Positions 43,467-53,775 of a stretch of 64,000 nt of DNA are shown here, piece by piece; the first letter of the stretch is position 1, and every line of letters starts with the position of its first letter. This stretch comes from Methylobacter sp. (lineage in GTDB: Bacteria > Pseudomonadota > Gammaproteobacteria > Methylococcales > Methylomonadaceae), in the NCBI GenBank assembly GCA_004299305.1, contig SCPZ01000097.1, positions 124,001 through 188,000 on the forward strand, written 5' to 3'. Under the pieces are notes generated by a model, which saw only the letters and a program-made list of their open reading frames with translations, had not been told where the DNA came from and did no database searches. A program made the translations under genes and the position numbers.

Positions 43467-44693
43467 TTAAAAATTACCCTGAAACCAATTCTTCATTCTT
43501 GAGAACACGCCTGGTCCATCAGAATCAATACCTCTGCCAACCCCTTGGTGTTCTTTGCCATACATTAATAATCCGACCCCTGTAGAGTGGATCGGATTTT
43601 TTACCACTTCCGTTAGTCCTGTCACATTCTGCGGTCCGCCCATGCGCACCGGCATGTGAAAAATCTCTTCCGCTAAATCGATTAAGCCCATTACTTTTGA
43701 ACTGCCGCCCGTCAACACGATGCCTGCGGCAATTAGTTCTTCAAAGCCGCTACGCCTTAGTTCCGATTGAACCAGCAGCATAAGCTCTTCATAGCGTGGC
43801 TCAATAATTTCGGCCAGGTTTTGCGTTGAAATCTTACGTGGAGCTCTATCGCCGATACTGGGCACCTCAATAACCTCATCGACATTCGCCAACTGCGTTA
43901 AAGCGCAGGCATATTTTCGCTTAATATCCTCAGCATTGAGCGTTGGCGTACGTAACGCGACAGCAATATCATTGGTCACCTGATCACCCGCGATGGGGAT
44001 TACTGCCGTGTGCTTTATAGCGCCTTCTACAAAAATCGCAATATCTGTGGTTCCGCCGCCAATATCAATCAGGCAAACCCCCAATTCTTTTTCATCATCG
44101 GTGAGCACCGAATTGCAGGACGCCAATTGCTCCAGCACAATATCATCGACTTCCAAACCACAGCGCCGAATACATTTGACGATATTTTGCGAGGCGCTGA
44201 CACTGCCTGTGACCATATGAACCTTGGCCTCCAGTCGAATACCCGACATCCCGATAGGCTCCTTGATGCCTTCCTGAAGATCAATTACAAACTCCTGGGG
44301 TAGAATGTGTAAAATTTTTTGATCGGCTGGAATTGCCACGGCGCGAGCGGAGTCTATTACCCTGTCTATATCGTATTGGGTGACTTCTTTGTCCTTAATA
44401 GCCACGATGCCGTGAGAATTAAGGCTTCTTATATGGCTGCCCGCAATGCCGGCATAAACCGACCTGATCTGGCATCCGGCCATTAATTCAGCTTCTTCGA
44501 TAGCCCTCTGTATCGATTGCACGGTAGATTCCAGATTCACCACAACACCTTTTTTCAGACCGCGCGATGGTGTGGATCCAATGCCTATGATTTCTATATT
44601 ACCATCACTGGTGATCTCACCAACAATAGCCGCGACCTTCGACGTACCGATGTCCAGTCCGACTATTAAATTACGCTCTGTTTTTTTAGCCAT
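43467..44693 (-). CDS. ftsA: Cell division protein FtsA
   Basis: A 408-residue actin-like ATPase that anchors FtsZ to the membrane and recruits late division proteins. The phosphate-binding LDIGTSKVAAIVGE (about 14-27), the 1C-domain region and LIDIGGGTTDIAIF (about 205-218) plus VLTGGSSKVMGL are present. The C terminus (GVFSRMKNWFQGNF) is the amphipathic membrane-targeting helix. Start MAKKTERNL lies 28 nt after ftsQ. Confidence 0.97.
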   Translation of the reverse strand: MAKKTERNLIVGLDIGTSKVAAIVGEITSDGNIEIIGIGSTPSRGLKKGVVVNLESTVQSIQRAIEEAELMAGCQIRSVYAGIAGSHIRSLNSHGIVAIKDKEVTQYDIDRVIDSARAVAIPADQKILHILPQEFVIDLQEGIKEPIGMSGIRLEAKVHMVTGSVSASQNIVKCIRRCGLEVDDIVLEQLASCNSVLTDDEKELGVCLIDIGGGTTDIAIFVEGAIKHTAVIPIAGDQVTNDIAVALRTPTLNAEDIKRKYACALTQLANVDEVIEVPSIGDRAPRKISTQNLAEIIEPRYEELMLLVQSELRRSGFEELIAAGIVLTGGSSKVMGLIDLAEEIFHMPVRMGGPQNVTGLTEVVKNPIHSTGVGLLMYGKEHQGVGRGIDSDGPGVFSRMKNWFQGNF

Positions 44694-44721
44694 TTCGTTT
44701 ACTCTGTATCACCTTTTAAGA

Positions 44722-45450
44722 TTAGCCATCTATTTCATGCTGCGGATTGGCAATTTTCTTCCAGTCAATTTCTTCAGTTTCAGGCTTCCATGAAACTGCA
44801 TATCCATTAGGATATCTCAAATCGACTATTGCTATTTTCTCAACCTGTTCTTGTCCTAGTGCGTCCAACGTTTTCAAAAAACGCTGCAATTTCTTTAACT
44901 GTTCGTTTCGTCCCAACAATATTTCCAAGCCTGTTGTTAATTTAATCTTCCATGCCCATCGATCATTAATAGTAAATTCCGCCATTTTCATGGACTGATC
45001 CGCTAATGCCGTATTTACACCTTTCATTATTTCCAGCGTTTTAGCCTGTTGTTGTTTAGGTCCTTGCAATATAGGCAAGGTCTTAAATGGGTCTATATTT
45101 TTCGGTGTAATTATCTCACCTCGCGCACTAATCAGGCTTTGTTGCCCCCAGCGCACATAAGGCTTCTTTTCGCGTATCTTGATATCAATCGCATCGGGCC
45201 AGACTCGTTTAACTGTAACAGTATCCACCCAAGTCAATTCCGAAACAGCCTGATGAATGGCCTGCATATCGGCATCAAAAAAACCAGTCATTACCAAGGG
45301 TTGCAAAGCCGTCTTTATCTCGTCCTTGCTGAGGTATTGAAAAACCCCTTCGGTACGCACATATTTAATGGGGATGCTTTTAATCCCATAACCAACTGCC
45401 CAGACCAACCCAGCCAGCAATACGGTGATCATAGTTTTTACAACGGTCAT
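44722..45450 (-). CDS. ftsQ: Cell division protein FtsQ
   Basis: A 242-residue bitopic membrane protein of the divisome, bridging early and late components (FtsQLB). One N-terminal helix (about 5-22) precedes the POTRA domain (about 27-97: IPIKYVRTEGVFQYLSKDEI and LTWVDTVTVKRVWPDAIDIK) and the beta domain ending SWKPE. It is a little shorter than E. coli FtsQ (276), mostly at the cytosolic N terminus. A 163-nt gap with a large inverted repeat separates it from ddl. Confidence 0.93.
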   Translation of the reverse strand: MTVVKTMITVLLAGLVWAVGYGIKSIPIKYVRTEGVFQYLSKDEIKTALQPLVMTGFFDADMQAIHQAVSELTWVDTVTVKRVWPDAIDIKIREKKPYVRWGQQSLISARGEIITPKNIDPFKTLPILQGPKQQQAKTLEIMKGVNTALADQSMKMAEFTINDRWAWKIKLTTGLEILLGRNEQLKKLQRFLKTLDALGQEQVEKIAIVDLRYPNGYAVSWKPETEEIDWKKIANPQHEIDG

Positions 45451-45502
45451 CGTAACTGTTCAGCCGCAAATTGACAGATAGACTGGAATATAGAGCCCAT
45501 AC

Positions 45503-45550
45503 GTTTTTTGTAAATGAACCAAGGTCTTAAGCGGTTCATTTACAAAAAAC
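45503..45550. repeat. Perfect 18-bp inverted repeat between ddl and ftsQ
   Basis: Left arm GTTTTTTGTAAATGAACC (45503-45520), 12-nt loop AAGGTCTTAAGC, right arm GGTTCATTTACAAAAAAC (45533-45550). The T run is at the 5' side of the stem on both strands, so it is not an intrinsic terminator. Confidence 0.9.
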
Positions 45551-45612
45551 AGCGAAAGCAATCCGTTTAATCCGTGTTGATCTGTGGCTGGACAGTTAGC
45601 GGTCATACACCA

Positions 45613-46545
45613 TTACCCGCAACTGGTTTCCAGAATACGCCAAACCAATTCTTCAAAATCCATACCCGCCTGTCTGGCAGCCATCGGCACTAAACTGTGG
45701 TCGGTCATGCCGGGGACGGTATTAACCTCAATCAACTGGTACTGCCCCACGTTATCGATAAATACATCCACTCTTCCCCAACCTTTAACGCCAACCACCT
45801 TGCAAGCCGTTACCGCCAAATCCTTTAAAAACTGTTCCTGAGCTTGATCCAGGCCACAAGGACAATGATATTGCGTCGTCGTTGCCTGGTATTTTGCTTC
45901 GTAATCATAAAATGTATTGGGAGTTTCCAGGCAAATAACCGGTAACGCCTCACCATCTAACACTGCAACGGTATACTCCTTACCGGTAACCCAAGCCTCC
46001 GCATAGACATCGCAACGATATTGTGCTGCGGTAGTCAGGGCTTTTAACAGCTCGTCCCGATTGATTGCCTTGCTCATGCCTATGCTAGAGCCTTCCTGAG
46101 CTGGCTTGACGATAACCGGGAATCCCAGCTTTTCAATACAAGCATCCAAGTCGGCCTCATCTTTTAATAAATGCCATTTGGGTGTAACTAAGCCGTAACC
46201 TTGCCAGCACAGCTTGGTTCTAAGTTTATCCATAGTCAATGCCGACGCCATAACGCCACTGCCGGTATACGGAATTCCCAGCACTTCCAGAACGCCTTGC
46301 AGTACGCCATCTTCGCCGCCGCGTCCGTGGATAATGTTAAATACCCGGTCAAACTTCTGTCCTGCCAACGCTTCGATCGGACTGCCGGTTACATCAATGG
46401 CAACCGCGTCTATACCTTTGTTTTTTAAAGCCTCATAAACGGCTGCGCCGCTTCTTAACGAAACGTCCCTTTCCGCCGCCGATCCGCCCATCATTACCGC
46501 GACACGCCCAAACTGTTCTGGCTTATTTAGCGCCAATGTTTTCAT
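45613..46545 (-). CDS. ddl: D-alanine--D-alanine ligase
   Basis: A 310-residue ATP-grasp enzyme producing D-Ala-D-Ala for the pentapeptide. Seen: VMMGGSAAERDVSLRSG (about 18-34), HGRGGEDGVLQGVLE, VKPAQEGSSIGM, and the ATP-grasp Mg site GWGRVDVF and LIEVNTVPGMTDHSLVP. The ATG at 46545 overlaps the murB stop (ATGA), giving translational coupling; a longer frame from 46566 is unlikely. It is the DdlB-type copy embedded in the dcw cluster. Confidence 0.96.
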   Translation of the reverse strand: MKTLALNKPEQFGRVAVMMGGSAAERDVSLRSGAAVYEALKNKGIDAVAIDVTGSPIEALAGQKFDRVFNIIHGRGGEDGVLQGVLEVLGIPYTGSGVMASALTMDKLRTKLCWQGYGLVTPKWHLLKDEADLDACIEKLGFPVIVKPAQEGSSIGMSKAINRDELLKALTTAAQYRCDVYAEAWVTGKEYTVAVLDGEALPVICLETPNTFYDYEAKYQATTTQYHCPCGLDQAQEQFLKDLAVTACKVVGVKGWGRVDVFIDNVGQYQLIEVNTVPGMTDHSLVPMAARQAGMDFEELVWRILETSCG

Positions 46546-47414
46546 ATTGCCACACCTATCATACAAACCTCAGTCTGCAAAACGATCCCCTGCTGTTGTT
46601 TAACTTTTTCCTCGACATAATAAATGAGGGCTTCGATATCCGTTGCCGTTGCATTGCCGGTATTGACGATAAAATTCGCATGTTTTTCCGACACACAAGC
46701 ACCGCCAATTGCATGGCCTTTTAAACCGGTTTGTTCTATCAACCTTGCCGCATAATCGCCTTCCGGGTTTTTAAATACCGACCCGCAGCTGGGCTGATTG
46801 GTCGGCTGCGTCGCTCCTCGTTTTTCCAATAATCCTTTGATTTTCTGTTGGCTTGCTACAGTATCGCCTTGCTGTAAAGTCAACAGGCAAGCCAAAAACC
46901 ACTCGTTTTCAAAACCCTTTACCGAGCGGTAAGCTACCTTAAAATCTTGCGACTTTCTATGCGTTACATTACCCGATGCATCCAGCATATCCACACCGTT
47001 AACGATGGCCCAAGTTTCTCCGCCAAAGGCTCCGGCATTCATTTTTAAGGCCCCGCCCATGGTTCCGGGTATGCCGGCCAGAAACTCTGCCCCGATTAAA
47101 CCGCGTTCTGCACAAAAACGCGCCACATGCGCGCAGGGGACGCCCGCTTCAACATAAACCGAGCCGTCACCTGTCAAACTCATCTCTTTTAACCGTCCCT
47201 TGGTATTAATCACCGTGCCGCGGATGCCGCCATCCCTAACTAATAAATTACTGCCCAGTCCCATCCAGAACACCGGCTCGGATTCAGGCAGCGTTTTGAT
47301 AAATTCGATCAGGTCCTGCCGGTCTTGCGGGATATACAGCTGATCCGCAGGGCCGCCAACGCGCCAACTGGTATACTTCGCCAGTTTTTCATGTTTTAGC
47401 AGTTGACCTTTCAC
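46542..47414 (-). CDS. murB: UDP-N-acetylenolpyruvoylglucosamine reductase
   Basis: A 290-residue FAD-dependent enzyme reducing UDP-GlcNAc-enolpyruvate to UDP-MurNAc. The FAD-binding [13 protein letters not shown] and GLGSNLLV, the [11 protein letters not shown] segment and the catalytic Ser in [10 protein letters not shown] are present. The size (about 300) and the R-V-G-G start fit the type IIa short form, unlike the longer E. coli type I. Overlaps murC by 4 nt. Confidence 0.96.
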   Translation of the reverse strand: MKGQLLKHEKLAKYTSWRVGGPADQLYIPQDRQDLIEFIKTLPESEPVFWMGLGSNLLVRDGGIRGTVINTKGRLKEMSLTGDGSVYVEAGVPCAHVARFCAERGLIGAEFLAGIPGTMGGALKMNAGAFGGETWAIVNGVDMLDASGNVTHRKSQDFKVAYRSVKGFENEWFLACLLTLQQGDTVASQQKIKGLLEKRGATQPTNQPSCGSVFKNPEGDYAARLIEQTGLKGHAIGGACVSEKHANFIVNTGNATATDIEALIYYVEEKVKQQQGIVLQTEVCMIGVAI

Positions 47415-48871
47415 TGATCATTTCCAGTTGAGACCCTGCCTTGCAAGGTTTCTGCCAATAACTGCGGTAACTGTGCGGCAATCTGTCCGACATTGCCTGC
47501 ACCCATGGTTAATATCACATCCCCGGCTAAGACGATGCCCGCCAATATTTGCGGTAATTCCTCCCAGTTTTCTACAAATACCGGATCCACTTGCCCGCGT
47601 ATACGGATTGCCCTGCTTAATGCCCTGCCGTCCGCGCCGGGAATTACCGTTTCACCTGCCGCATAAACATCCAGCAAGATCAGTACATCAACGGTTGACA
47701 GCACTTGTACGAAATCCTCAAATAAGTCTCGGGTGCGGGTATATCGGTGAGGTTGGAAAACAACTATTGAGCGCCGATCAGGCCAAGCCTGATGCAAAGC
47801 CTCAAGAGTCGCGGCAATCTCACGCGGGTGATGCCCATAATCATCAACTAGTGTCAATTTGCCTTCGGCCATCGACAAGTCGCCGTTAATTTGAAATCGC
47901 CTGCCTATGCCTTTAAATGCCCCCAAGCTTTTAATAATGGCATCATCATCGACCGCCAACTTGGTTGCAACGCTAATAGCCGCAAGGGCATTGAGCATAT
48001 TATGCCAACCGGGCAGATTCAAGGTAACTTGCAACGGAGGATGACCGCCTCTTCGTATGACTTCAAAGGAGGTATGCATACCCTGTTGTTTAATATTTAC
48101 TGCACGCACATCGGCATTTTCATGGACACCGTAAGTTGTTACCGGCTTGGATATTTTAGGCAGAATTGCTCTGACTCCTTCATCATCCAAACACATCACC
48201 GCCAGTCCGTAAAAAGGCAGATGATGCAGAAACTCAGCAAATGTATCTTTTAGACGCTGAAAACTGCCTTCATAAGTAGCCATATGGTCTTGGTCAATAT
48301 TGGTGACTATGGCCATCATCGGCTGTAAATATAAAAATGAGGCGTCACTTTCATCGGCTTCGGCAACCAGATATTGCCCTAAACCTAATTTGGCATTGCT
48401 GCCTGCGCTATTTAAGCGCCCTCCGATAACAAAGGTAGGATCAAGTCCGCCTTCGGCCAGAATACTTGCGGTCAAACTGGTGGTTGTAGTTTTGCCGTGA
48501 GTTCCGGCAACGGCAATGCCAAACCTGAAACGCATCAATTCAGCCAGCATTTCCGCGCGCGGAATGACCGGTATTCTTTGAATATAAGCTTCGTCAACTT
48601 CTTCATTGCTGCGATCTATAGCACTGGAGGCTACTACCACATCGACCTGAGCTATATTTTCCCGTTTGTGTCCAATGTTGATGGTTACACCCAAGCGCGC
48701 CAGTCTTTCTGTCACCGCACTTTCTTTGATGTCAGAACCTGAAACGTGATAACCCAGGTTCGACAGCACTTCGGCAATGCCACTCATACCGGTTCCACCT
48801 ACACCGACAAAATGTATTCGGTCAATACCGCCTAATGCCTGAGTTGGTATTTGACTATTAGGAAAATTCAT
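47411..48871 (-). CDS. murC: UDP-N-acetylmuramate--L-alanine ligase
   Basis: A 486-residue Mur ligase adding L-Ala to UDP-MurNAc. The N-terminal Rossmann motif [15 protein letters not shown] (about 19-33), ATP loop [12 protein letters not shown] (about 121-132), ADESDASFL and the middle NIDQDHM His are present, with the C-terminal [10 protein letters not shown] and [10 protein letters not shown]. It overlaps murB at its 3' end and follows murG by 54 nt. Confidence 0.97.
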   Translation of the reverse strand: MNFPNSQIPTQALGGIDRIHFVGVGGTGMSGIAEVLSNLGYHVSGSDIKESAVTERLARLGVTINIGHKRENIAQVDVVVASSAIDRSNEEVDEAYIQRIPVIPRAEMLAELMRFRFGIAVAGTHGKTTTTSLTASILAEGGLDPTFVIGGRLNSAGSNAKLGLGQYLVAEADESDASFLYLQPMMAIVTNIDQDHMATYEGSFQRLKDTFAEFLHHLPFYGLAVMCLDDEGVRAILPKISKPVTTYGVHENADVRAVNIKQQGMHTSFEVIRRGGHPPLQVTLNLPGWHNMLNALAAISVATKLAVDDDAIIKSLGAFKGIGRRFQINGDLSMAEGKLTLVDDYGHHPREIAATLEALHQAWPDRRSIVVFQPHRYTRTRDLFEDFVQVLSTVDVLILLDVYAAGETVIPGADGRALSRAIRIRGQVDPVFVENWEELPQILAGIVLAGDVILTMGAGNVGQIAAQLPQLLAETLQGRVSTGNDQ

Positions 48872-48925
48872 CGCGACCTTCCTCTCGGCAGCTACGCCGT
48901 AAAAATCCGCTTTTCTGTCGGTTTG

Positions 48926-50005
48926 TCATAACTCCACCTCAGCGATGCAAGCACTAGCAACGGTTTCTGTCGCATCCAGCCGCGCGTATTCTTTTGCGGT
49001 TTTACTCATTACATCCAGGTGCTTAAGTGCCTTTGCTATATGATCTACCAAGGTTGTTGCATCCAAGTCTTTTTGCATCAATGTCAAGCTGGCGCCTGCA
49101 TCAGTTAAATATCTGGCATTGGCTGTTTGATGATCGTCAATCGCATTTGGCAAGGGTATAAATATGGCAGGAACTCCGGCTGCCGCCACTTCGCTGACAG
49201 TCATGGCACCGGATCTGCAAATCACTAGGTCAGCCCATTGATAGGTAGCCCCCATGTCTTCAATAAATGCACTAACTTCCGCTTTTACGCCTAATGCTTT
49301 ATATCGGCTCCCGACTTGTTCTTGCATGGCCGTACCGGTTTGGTGTTTTATTTGTATTGCATTCCCATGCACTACATCGGAAGACAAGACCGCAAGAGCA
49401 TCAGGCACAATTTCATTCAATGCTTGAGCTCCCTGACTGCCGCCAACGACTAATATGTTAATCTCCCCTAGCTCCTCTTTTTTAAAGAGGGGAGCTAGGG
49501 GAATTACAAACTGCTTTCTTAACGGGTTTCCAGTAAATTTAGCATTAACTGGTTTATTAAAACTGCCTGGAAACGCTTCCAATACCTGATTGGCAATGCG
49601 CGCCAACAACCGATTAGTGGTGCCGGGCACCCGGTTTTGTTCGTGAATGACCAGGGGGATGCCTAACAACTTTGCCATTAGTCCGCCAGGCCCCGCTACA
49701 AAACCGCCCATACCCAACACCACATCCGGCTTGCGCGTTTGCAATATTTTTAATGCTTGTACGCAGGCCTTTATCAATAACAATACCGCCGTTATTTTTG
49801 CCAGCCATCCTTTGCCCCGGACACCGGCAACCGATAACCAGTCAATATCTATACCCTGCTCAGGAATTACCCGGCTTTCCAAGCCCTTTTGTGTCCCCAG
49901 CCAACTGACCTGCCAACCTTTTTCTATCAGCAGTTGAGCTACCGCCAGCGCAGGAAACACATGCCCCCCGGTTCCTCCTGCCATAATAACGATGCGATTA
50001 GCCAT
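48926..50005 (-). CDS. murG: UDP-GlcNAc--lipid I GlcNAc transferase MurG
   Basis: A 359-residue GT28 glycosyltransferase that makes lipid II on the inner membrane face. Seen: MAGGTGGHVFPALAVA (about 8-23), LGMGGFVAGPGG (about 94-105), HEQNRVPG, LVVGGSQGAQALN, and the donor site CRSGAMTVSEV and FIPLPNAIDDHQTANA. Oddity: residues about 168-182 (VIPLAPLFKKEELGEI) are encoded by a palindrome at 49465-49501 between GNPLRK and the LVVGGSQGA strand, and resemble a translated repeat. The ATG at 50005 overlaps the ftsW stop. Confidence 0.96.
   Translation of the reverse strand: MANRIVIMAGGTGGHVFPALAVAQLLIEKGWQVSWLGTQKGLESRVIPEQGIDIDWLSVAGVRGKGWLAKITAVLLLIKACVQALKILQTRKPDVVLGMGGFVAGPGGLMAKLLGIPLVIHEQNRVPGTTNRLLARIANQVLEAFPGSFNKPVNAKFTGNPLRKQFVIPLAPLFKKEELGEINILVVGGSQGAQALNEIVPDALAVLSSDVVHGNAIQIKHQTGTAMQEQVGSRYKALGVKAEVSAFIEDMGATYQWADLVICRSGAMTVSEVAAAGVPAIFIPLPNAIDDHQTANARYLTDAGASLTLMQKDLDATTLVDHIAKALKHLDVMSKTAKEYARLDATETVASACIAEVEL
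49465..49501. repeat. Palindromic repeat translated inside murG
   Basis: Arms CCCCTAGCTCCTCTTT and AAAGAGGGGAGCTAGGGG (two extra G) around a TTT loop. It resembles the common interspersed palindrome of the form CCCCTA...TAGGGG and is read in frame as PLAPLFKKEELGE. Confidence 0.8.
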
Positions 50006-51158
50006 GTCGGCTTCTCTTTGGCGTACCGGCATTTATTTCGGCAACTTCACTTTGCACACGAAATAACAAGGCAACCGCACAGCACATGATCATCATGCTG
50101 CCGCCGCCATAACTCATCAACGGCAAGGTCAGACCTTTGGTTGGCAAGATGCCCATATTGACGCCCATATTGACGAATGACTGAAAGCCGAACCAAATCC
50201 CCAAGCCGTAGGCAATAAATGCGGAAAACCGTTGGCCTGCCTGTTCGGCAGCGACGGCTATTGCAAAAGTACGCCATACCAATAACGAAAATAAACCAAT
50301 AACAGTAACCACGCCCAACAAGCCTAACTCCTCCGCTATCACTGAGAACAAAAAATCTGTGTGAGCTTCAGGTAAATAAAATAATTTCTGTATACCACTG
50401 CCCAAGCCCACGCCTAACCATTCCCCGCGTCCAAACGAAATAAGCGCCTGGACTAATTGAAAGCCGGTCTTCAAAGGGTCAGCCCAAGGATCCATAAAAC
50501 TGGTAACCCGAACCAGACGGTAAGGCGAAAAATAAACCAATAACATTGCCAGTACGCCAATGATCAATAGCAGCATTATAAATTGCGATAATCTCGCTCC
50601 TGCTAAAAACATAACACCCATGGCTATCATCATAATGACCACCGCAGAACCAAAATCCGGTTCCAACAACAACAACAGGCTGGCCACTGAAAATAACCCC
50701 AGCGGTTTGAGCAAGCCAAAAGCCGCATTTTGCACTGACTCCTGATATCGTGTCACGTAGCCGGCCATGTAGATAACGGAAAAAAACTTAACTACTTCTG
50801 ATACTTGTATTCTTACGCCGGCTAACGACAACCAGCGCACACTACCGTTAACCTTTACGCCGAGTCCGGGGATTAACACAATAATCAGTAACAGCAACCC
50901 GGCTAGAAACAACCGGGGGCCATTTTCTTCCCAGACCCGCATCGGAATTGCCGCCACGCCCCCACCGAAGACCAACCCCAAACCTATATGCATCAACTGC
51001 CTGACAGGATAATACAAGCCATTGCCGGTCATTTTTATGCCCAAATGCAATGATGCGGATGCCACCATCACATAGCCGATCAACAACAAACTGATACTCA
51101 CAGCAAGCAACACCGGGTCAAAATGAAATCGACCGCCCCGCGCCCGCAACGCTTTCAT
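49998..51158 (-). CDS. ftsW: Lipid II polymerase FtsW (SEDS family)
   Basis: A 386-residue, ten-helix SEDS glycosyltransferase that polymerises lipid II at the septum with FtsI. Helix motifs include VMVASASLHLG, VRWLSLAGVRIQVSEVVKFF (catalytic-region SE), LLLEPDFGSAVV, and NMGVNMGILPTKGLTLPLMSYGG near the C terminus. The catalytic Asp lies in EPDFG or after the loop, as in RodA/FtsW. The start codon sits directly after a repeat copy, with no clear Shine-Dalgarno. Overlaps murG by 8 nt. Confidence 0.96.
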   Translation of the reverse strand: MKALRARGGRFHFDPVLLAVSISLLLIGYVMVASASLHLGIKMTGNGLYYPVRQLMHIGLGLVFGGGVAAIPMRVWEENGPRLFLAGLLLLIIVLIPGLGVKVNGSVRWLSLAGVRIQVSEVVKFFSVIYMAGYVTRYQESVQNAAFGLLKPLGLFSVASLLLLLEPDFGSAVVIMMIAMGVMFLAGARLSQFIMLLLIIGVLAMLLVYFSPYRLVRVTSFMDPWADPLKTGFQLVQALISFGRGEWLGVGLGSGIQKLFYLPEAHTDFLFSVIAEELGLLGVVTVIGLFSLLVWRTFAIAVAAEQAGQRFSAFIAYGLGIWFGFQSFVNMGVNMGILPTKGLTLPLMSYGGGSMMIMCCAVALLFRVQSEVAEINAGTPKRSRHG

Positions 51159-51159
51159 T

Positions 51160-51265
51160 TACGACTACCAAGGATGGTGGAAGTGTCGCGATCTGTAAGG
51201 AACAGATGATGCGACCGGCAGGACACCACGTTCATATAACCGCCACGGACGGCGGAACCAAAGTA
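51160..51265 (-). repeat. Two LPP-tail repeat copies at the murD-ftsW junction
   Basis: Copy F2 (51236-51265) encodes TLVPPSVAV, the end of MurD. Copy F1 (51160-51216) is untranslated: GCATCATCTGTTCCTTACAG hairpin-like part, then ACTTCCACCATCCTTGGTAG, ending just before the ftsW ATG. Confidence 0.75.
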
Positions 51266-52689
51266 GAAGTTTTTGGCGCTGCCGCACGGTCAACTAACGC
51301 CAACACAGCTTTGGTAAATTTTTCGCCCCGATCCTGGTAATTTTTATATTGATCAAGACTGGCGCATGCAGGTGAGAGCAAAACGCTATCGCCTGCATCG
51401 GCAAGGCCCGCTGCAATCTGTACAGCCTGAGCCATATTGTCGGCCGAATAAACAGGGACACAACCATTCAGTGCCTGTTTGATTAGGCCTGCATCCTTAC
51501 CGATCAGCACCACGCTTTTTGCTTTCTCCTTGATTGCAGGCGTCAATTCGTTCATGTCTGCACCTTTCGCGTCGCCACCGGCAATAAGAATTACCTTGCG
51601 CGTATAACCTTGCAAAGCTGCAATACAGGCGCCGATATTGGTTGCTTTTGAATCATTAACCCAAGTAACGCCGCGTATTTCTGCAACACGCTGCATTCGG
51701 TGGCTTAGCCCTTTAAATTTTCGCAAGGCGTTGCACATGACCTGTGCATCCAATCCCACGGACACGCCTAAAGCCAATGCCGCCAAGGCATTAGCCGCGT
51801 TATGCCTACCTTCAAGCGGCAATTCAGCCAACGGCATCAGGCATGATTCGTTATGCATCAGATATTCTGTGCCGTCTTTATAGGCAAGGTGAAAATCGGC
51901 ATTTTTGTTGATCGAGAAGGTAAATGTCTTCCTGCTATTATCCTGCATGGCATAAACAACTGGATCATCGGCATTGATAACCATAACGCCGTCGCCTCTA
52001 AAAATTCTTTGTTTTTCGCTTGCGTATTCGGCTATACCGACATGCCTATCCAGATGATCGGCGCTGACATTGAGTACTGTCGCTGTAGCTGCATTCAATG
52101 CCGACGTTCGTTCCAATTGAAAGCTGGACAGTTCAAGCACGTAGAGTTGTGCATTTAATGCGAGTAAATCCAAGGCCGGTGTTCCCAGGTTTCCACCTAC
52201 GCCAACTTGAATGCAGGCTGCTTTTGCCATTTCACCCAGCATGGTGGTCACCGTACTTTTACCATTGGAGCCGCTAATAGCAACAATCGGTGCATCGACA
52301 GAACAGGCAAACAAGTCTATATCACTGACTATTTTCGAGCCGTTGGCTATGGCTTTAATAATGGCCTGTTCATTCAGTGATACACCGGGACTTACCACCA
52401 GATGCGTTGCCACTTTAAACGCGGCTTCATCAAAACCTCCGGTAAACACTGGTGTATCAGGCATTTGTTGAAAAAACTCATCCATCATCGGCGGCTTAGC
52501 GCGACTATCAATAATGGCGAACTTAAAGTTTAAGCCTTGCAAATAATGCGCAACAGAAATTCCCGTGTTGCCAAGTCCCACAACCAAAACCTTGGCCGTT
52601 TGCGGATCCAAAGCAAAATTCTTTTTTAACAATGCGGTAATCGCGGCATTGTCTACAGGATGTAGGTAAGGAGCGGAAGCTTTATCCAT
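51232..52689 (-). CDS. murD: UDP-MurNAc-L-Ala--D-Glu ligase
   Basis: A 485-residue Mur ligase adding D-Glu. The N-terminal domain carries VLVVGLGNTGISVAHYL (about 34-50), the ATP loop is AISGSNGKSTVTTML (about 137-151), followed by GNLG, LELSSFQLE and NVSADHLDRH, and the C-terminal WVNDSKATN and AGGDAKG. Typical MurD is near 440-450; this one has about 25 extra N-terminal residues and a short repeat-derived C terminus (APKTSTLVPPSVAVI). It is followed by mraY upstream at 3 nt. Confidence 0.96.
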   Translation of the reverse strand: MDKASAPYLHPVDNAAITALLKKNFALDPQTAKVLVVGLGNTGISVAHYLQGLNFKFAIIDSRAKPPMMDEFFQQMPDTPVFTGGFDEAAFKVATHLVVSPGVSLNEQAIIKAIANGSKIVSDIDLFACSVDAPIVAISGSNGKSTVTTMLGEMAKAACIQVGVGGNLGTPALDLLALNAQLYVLELSSFQLERTSALNAATATVLNVSADHLDRHVGIAEYASEKQRIFRGDGVMVINADDPVVYAMQDNSRKTFTFSINKNADFHLAYKDGTEYLMHNESCLMPLAELPLEGRHNAANALAALALGVSVGLDAQVMCNALRKFKGLSHRMQRVAEIRGVTWVNDSKATNIGACIAALQGYTRKVILIAGGDAKGADMNELTPAIKEKAKSVVLIGKDAGLIKQALNGCVPVYSADNMAQAVQIAAGLADAGDSVLLSPACASLDQYKNYQDRGEKFTKAVLALVDRAAAPKTSTLVPPSVAVI

Positions 52690-52692
52690 TTC

Positions 52693-53775
52693 TTATCTCA
52701 GTTTCAAGGTAGCCAAGCCAACCAACACTAAAATGACGGTAATAATCCAGAATCGCACGATAACGCGAGGTTCCGGCCAGCCTTTCAATTCAAAATGATG
52801 ATGTATCGGCGCCATACGAAAAACGCGTTTACCGGTTATTTTAAAAGACGCCACCTGGATAATCACCGATACCGTTTCCATGACAAATACACCGCCCATA
52901 ATCATCAATACGATTTCCTGTCTGACTAATACTGCCAGCACACCTAAAGCTGCGCCCAGAGCCAGCGCACCGACATCACCCATGAACACCATAGCGGGAT
53001 AGGCGTTAAACCATAAAAAGCCCAATCCGGCGCCGACCAAAGCGGCGCAAAATACGATGAGCTCTCCTGCATTAGGCAAATAAGGTATTGCCAGATATTG
53101 TGAAAAAGTCACATGTCCTGAGAGATACGCAAAAATTCCCAAGCCGGCAGCAACCATCACGGTAGGCATAATCGCCAGCCCGTCCAGCCCATCGGTCAAG
53201 TTGACAGCGTTACTGGTTCCAACGATCACAAAATAAGTCAGAACCATATACATCCAGCCCATATCCAGCATGAAGTCTTTAAAAAATGGGACAATCAATT
53301 GTGTTTCTGCCGGCAGTATTGCGGTTTTATATAAAAAAACCGCCGCCATTAAACCGATGACGGATTGCCAGGAATACTTGGCTTTAGCCGATAAACCGTC
53401 ACTGTTACCTTTAATGACTTTCCTGTAATCATCGATAAAACCGATGATGCCGTAACCCAAGGTCACCAACAAAATAACCCATATATAACGGTTGCCCAAA
53501 TCCGCCCACAATAGAGTGCTGAATGCAATGGCGACCAATATTAATGTTCCCCCCATGGTAGGCGTGCCCGCCTTTTCGTAATGCGATTGAGGCCCCAGCT
53601 CGCGAATACTTTGTCCAATCTTGTTGCGGCTCAATTTCCTAATCATTACCGGTCCGATAATAAAAGAAATGACCAGTGAGGTTAAGGCGCCAAGAATGGC
53701 GCGAAAAGTCAGGTAATGAAATACTCTGAAACCGCCATCGAAGGTCATTAAATAATCTGCAAAATAAAGTAACAT
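52693..53775 (-). CDS. mraY: Phospho-MurNAc-pentapeptide translocase MraY
   Basis: A 360-residue integral membrane enzyme, ten helices, transferring phospho-MurNAc-pentapeptide to undecaprenyl phosphate to form lipid I. Seen: [19 protein letters not shown] (catalytic Asp pair), [31 protein letters not shown] and [12 protein letters not shown]. Length equals E. coli MraY (360). The start overlaps the murF stop by 1 nt. Confidence 0.98.
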   Translation of the reverse strand: MLLYFADYLMTFDGGFRVFHYLTFRAILGALTSLVISFIIGPVMIRKLSRNKIGQSIRELGPQSHYEKAGTPTMGGTLILVAIAFSTLLWADLGNRYIWVILLVTLGYGIIGFIDDYRKVIKGNSDGLSAKAKYSWQSVIGLMAAVFLYKTAILPAETQLIVPFFKDFMLDMGWMYMVLTYFVIVGTSNAVNLTDGLDGLAIMPTVMVAAGLGIFAYLSGHVTFSQYLAIPYLPNAGELIVFCAALVGAGLGFLWFNAYPAMVFMGDVGALALGAALGVLAVLVRQEIVLMIMGGVFVMETVSVIIQVASFKITGKRVFRMAPIHHHFELKGWPEPRVIVRFWIITVILVLVGLATLKLR

